DNA of 8,089 bases from QHXW01 sp041486185 (GTDB taxonomy: Bacteria; Acidobacteriota; Terriglobia; Bryobacterales; Bryobacteraceae), in contig JBGPKX010000276.1 of the NCBI GenBank assembly GCA_041486185.1, positions 1-8,089 of the forward strand. Direction: 5' to 3'. Made by a program: the position numbers and the translations under genes. Shown here in pieces: positions 6,928-8,089 of this stretch; position 1 is the stretch's first letter; each line of letters opens with the position of its first letter. Below the pieces are notes generated by a model. It saw only the letters and a list, made by a program, of their open reading frames with translations. It was not told where the DNA came from and ran no database searches.

Positions 6928-7511
6928 ACCTCACGACGCGCGATCAACGCGCCTTGATCCTGCTGGGAACCGGCTTGATTACCGTCCTTGTGCTCCGTTT
7001 CGGCATTTATGGCGACAAACAAGCCACGGTGGTGGCTGCGAGCGACTCGATTCCGATCGTGGAGAAAAGGCTGGCGCGCTTGCGCCAGGCGGCGGCCACC
7101 GTTCCGGGTAAACAAGAGTTGCTCAAGAACCTCAAGGCGCAAGCGGGTCTGCGGGAAAAAGGAATCATTCACGCTCCTACGGCGCAGCAGGCCCAGGCTC
7201 ACCTGCTCGAGACCATCCGGCGCCTGGGTAAGAGCGAGGGAATCGATGTGCGTGGCGGCGAATTTCCGGAGTTGCACCCTCTGGGCGATGAATACGGCGA
7301 AGCCTCCGTCTCCGTGAACTTCGACTGCCGCGTCGAACAAATCGTGAATTTTCTCGCGGCGCTGACCAAGGAATCGGAACTGCTCGCCACCAATGAGGTG
7401 CGCATTGCGTCGGCAAATCAGAAGGAAAAAACGCTGAGCGTGCGGCTTACTTTGGCCGGTGTGGTCCCCCGCAACCTGGTGCCGGTGAAGAGGGGGCTGG
7501 CAACATTTTGA
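6924..7511 (+). CDS. gspM: T2SS assembly protein GspM (PilO-like)
   Basis: Small bitopic inner-membrane protein that partners GspL. From GTG 6924 it has 195 aa. A short cytoplasmic N-terminus (MNLTTRDQRA) precedes a membrane helix (about residues 10-28, LILLGTGLITVLVLRFGIYG). A long charged helix or coiled coil (VEKRLARLRQAAAT...LLKNLKAQAGLREKG) leads to a ferredoxin-like C-terminal domain with beta strands such as ASVSVNFDCRVEQIVNFLAAL and KTLSVRLTLAGVV. This is the PilO/GspM domain order. Sequence conservation in this family is low, so topology, length and position right after gspL carry the assignment. The frame stays open upstream to 6738, but the GGAGGG site and the four-base GTGA overlap with gspL support GTG 6924. 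The 3' end overlaps the next gene by four bases (TTGA). Confidence 0.83.
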   Translation: MNLTTRDQRALILLGTGLITVLVLRFGIYGDKQATVVAASDSIPIVEKRLARLRQAAATVPGKQELLKNLKAQAGLREKGIIHAPTAQQAQAHLLETIRRLGKSEGIDVRGGEFPELHPLGDEYGEASVSVNFDCRVEQIVNFLAALTKESELLATNEVRIASANQKEKTLSVRLTLAGVVPRNLVPVKRGLATF

Positions 7512-7951
7512 AGAACAGGCTGCTGTTGCTAAACCTCACTTTGTTGGTCGCCACGGGCGCCGGCGTGTGGCGTTTGCGCGAGAACTGGCAGGCCGCTCGT
7601 GCCCGAGAGCAGCTCGTCCTGCATCGCCGCTTGGCTCCCAAGCCGCCTGGCCCCATGCCCGCCAGCCCGCCTATCGAATCCGTGGTGGCCACCAGTTACG
7701 CCGACGTCGCGCAAAAGATGCTTTTCGCAAAGGACCGTAATCCGACCGTGGTGGTTGAAGTAAAGCCGGAGGCTCCCAAGCCCATGCCTAAGTTGCCGGC
7801 GCTCTACGGTGTGATGAACCTGCTCGACGGAAGTACGGCCATCATGAGCGAGAAACCGGAAACGCAGCACGTAGGCGTGCGTCCCGGCGACAAAATCGGC
7901 GAGTTTACGCTCATCGCGATCAGCCGGGATGAGGTCACCTTCGGTTGGTAA
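7508..7951 (+). CDS. gspC: GspC/PilP-like T2SS linker protein, probably cut short by a premature TAA
   Basis: Predicted inner-membrane-anchored periplasmic protein that would connect the platform to the secretin GspD. From TTG 7508 it has 147 aa. A signal anchor (LLLLNLTLLVATGAGVWRL, about residues 5-23) is followed by a proline-rich linker. Next come AQKMLFAKDRNPTVVVEVK and a homology-region-like beta domain (LPALYGVMNLLDGSTAIMSE, then VGVRPGDKIGEFTLIAISRDEVTFGW), typical of GspC/PilP. The start is TTG, supported by GAGGGGG at 7490-7496 and by the TTGA overlap with gspM. The stop at 7949-7951 looks premature: the same frame continues as plausible protein to the window edge. The region seen as the homology domain is complete, so a truncated product may still work. 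The family match is by pattern and position, not strong identity. Confidence 0.72.
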   Translation: MKNRLLLLNLTLLVATGAGVWRLRENWQAARAREQLVLHRRLAPKPPGPMPASPPIESVVATSYADVAQKMLFAKDRNPTVVVEVKPEAPKPMPKLPALYGVMNLLDGSTAIMSEKPETQHVGVRPGDKIGEFTLIAISRDEVTFGW

Positions 7952-8089
7952 GGCAAGGAACTGACGAAAAAGATCGATGAAATGATCGATCGAACCGGAC
8001 CTGTGCAACCAGCGCCAGTGGGCGCCAGGCCCCGCGGCGCGCCCCCCATCCAGGCGCCTGCATCGCAAGCGCCGCCAAAAAAAGGGGAT
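7952..8089 (+). other. Open continuation of the gspC-like frame after its TAA stop
   Basis: In the frame of the gspC-like gene, the 46 codons after the TAA contain no further stop. They read GKELTKKIDEMIDRTG and then a Pro/Ala-rich tail ending in PPKKGD at the window edge. Joined across the stop as FGW-x-GKELTKKIDEM, this looks like the natural continuation of a GspC-type beta strand and helix, where x could be Glu if the codon was GAA. No signal peptide or ribosome site marks a new gene start here; an in-frame ATG at 7982 lacks both. A 7-bp stem is at 7972-7978/7985-7991. No other gene is evident in this stretch. Confidence 0.55.

Noticed and set aside
8077..8087. A7-G4 run as a programmed frameshift site
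   Set aside because: The run is short and lies at the window edge; the zero frame (CCA AAA AAA GGG) continues without need of a shift, and no downstream sequence can be seen.

Overview
The window is one strand of a high-GC bacterial type II secretion (T2SS, general secretion pathway) operon, read left to right and open at both ends. It begins inside the assembly ATPase gene (gspE) and runs through the inner-membrane platform gene gspF, the major pseudopilin gene gspG, the minor pseudopilin genes gspH, gspI, gspJ and gspK, the assembly-platform genes gspL (a PilM-PilN type fusion) and gspM (PilO-like), and a divergent gspC/pilP-like gene. Most junctions overlap by 1 to 23 bases, so the cluster reads as one translationally coupled transcription unit. 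No promoter or intrinsic terminator is visible; the promoter is presumably upstream of base 1 and gspD probably lies beyond the right edge.

The one real break is a 612-base gap between gspG and gspH. It holds an intact REP-associated tyrosine transposase (RAYT, Y1/HUH family) in the same orientation as the operon. A 22-base REP-like hairpin lies on each side, in inverted orientation. The left hairpin begins a few bases into the gspG stop region, just after a tandem GTAG. The right hairpin contains the likely gspH start codon. The insert has about 50-53% G+C in sampled 60-base lines, against about 63-70% in sampled lines of gspE, gspG and gspH, which fits a later arrival. gspG and the mature part of gspH look undamaged.

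At the right end the gspC-like frame stops at TAA (7949-7951). The same frame then stays open for 46 codons to the window edge and reads like the charged, then proline/alanine-rich, tail of the same protein. A nonsense change (for example GAA to TAA), a sequencing error or stop-codon readthrough would each explain this.

The layout (E-F-G-H-I-J-K-L-M-C, divergent GspC, REP/RAYT content, high G+C) suggests a soil or environmental bacterium, possibly Acidobacteriota of the Solibacter/Bryobacter type. This is an inference from gene style and cannot be proved from 8 kb. Together the proteins would build the pump that secretes folded periplasmic proteins: GspE powers GspF/L/M at the inner membrane, GspG-K form the pseudopilus, and GspC links the platform to the outer-membrane secretin GspD. 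I see no wholly new system. The unusual parts are the REP/RAYT insertion and the interrupted gspC-like frame.
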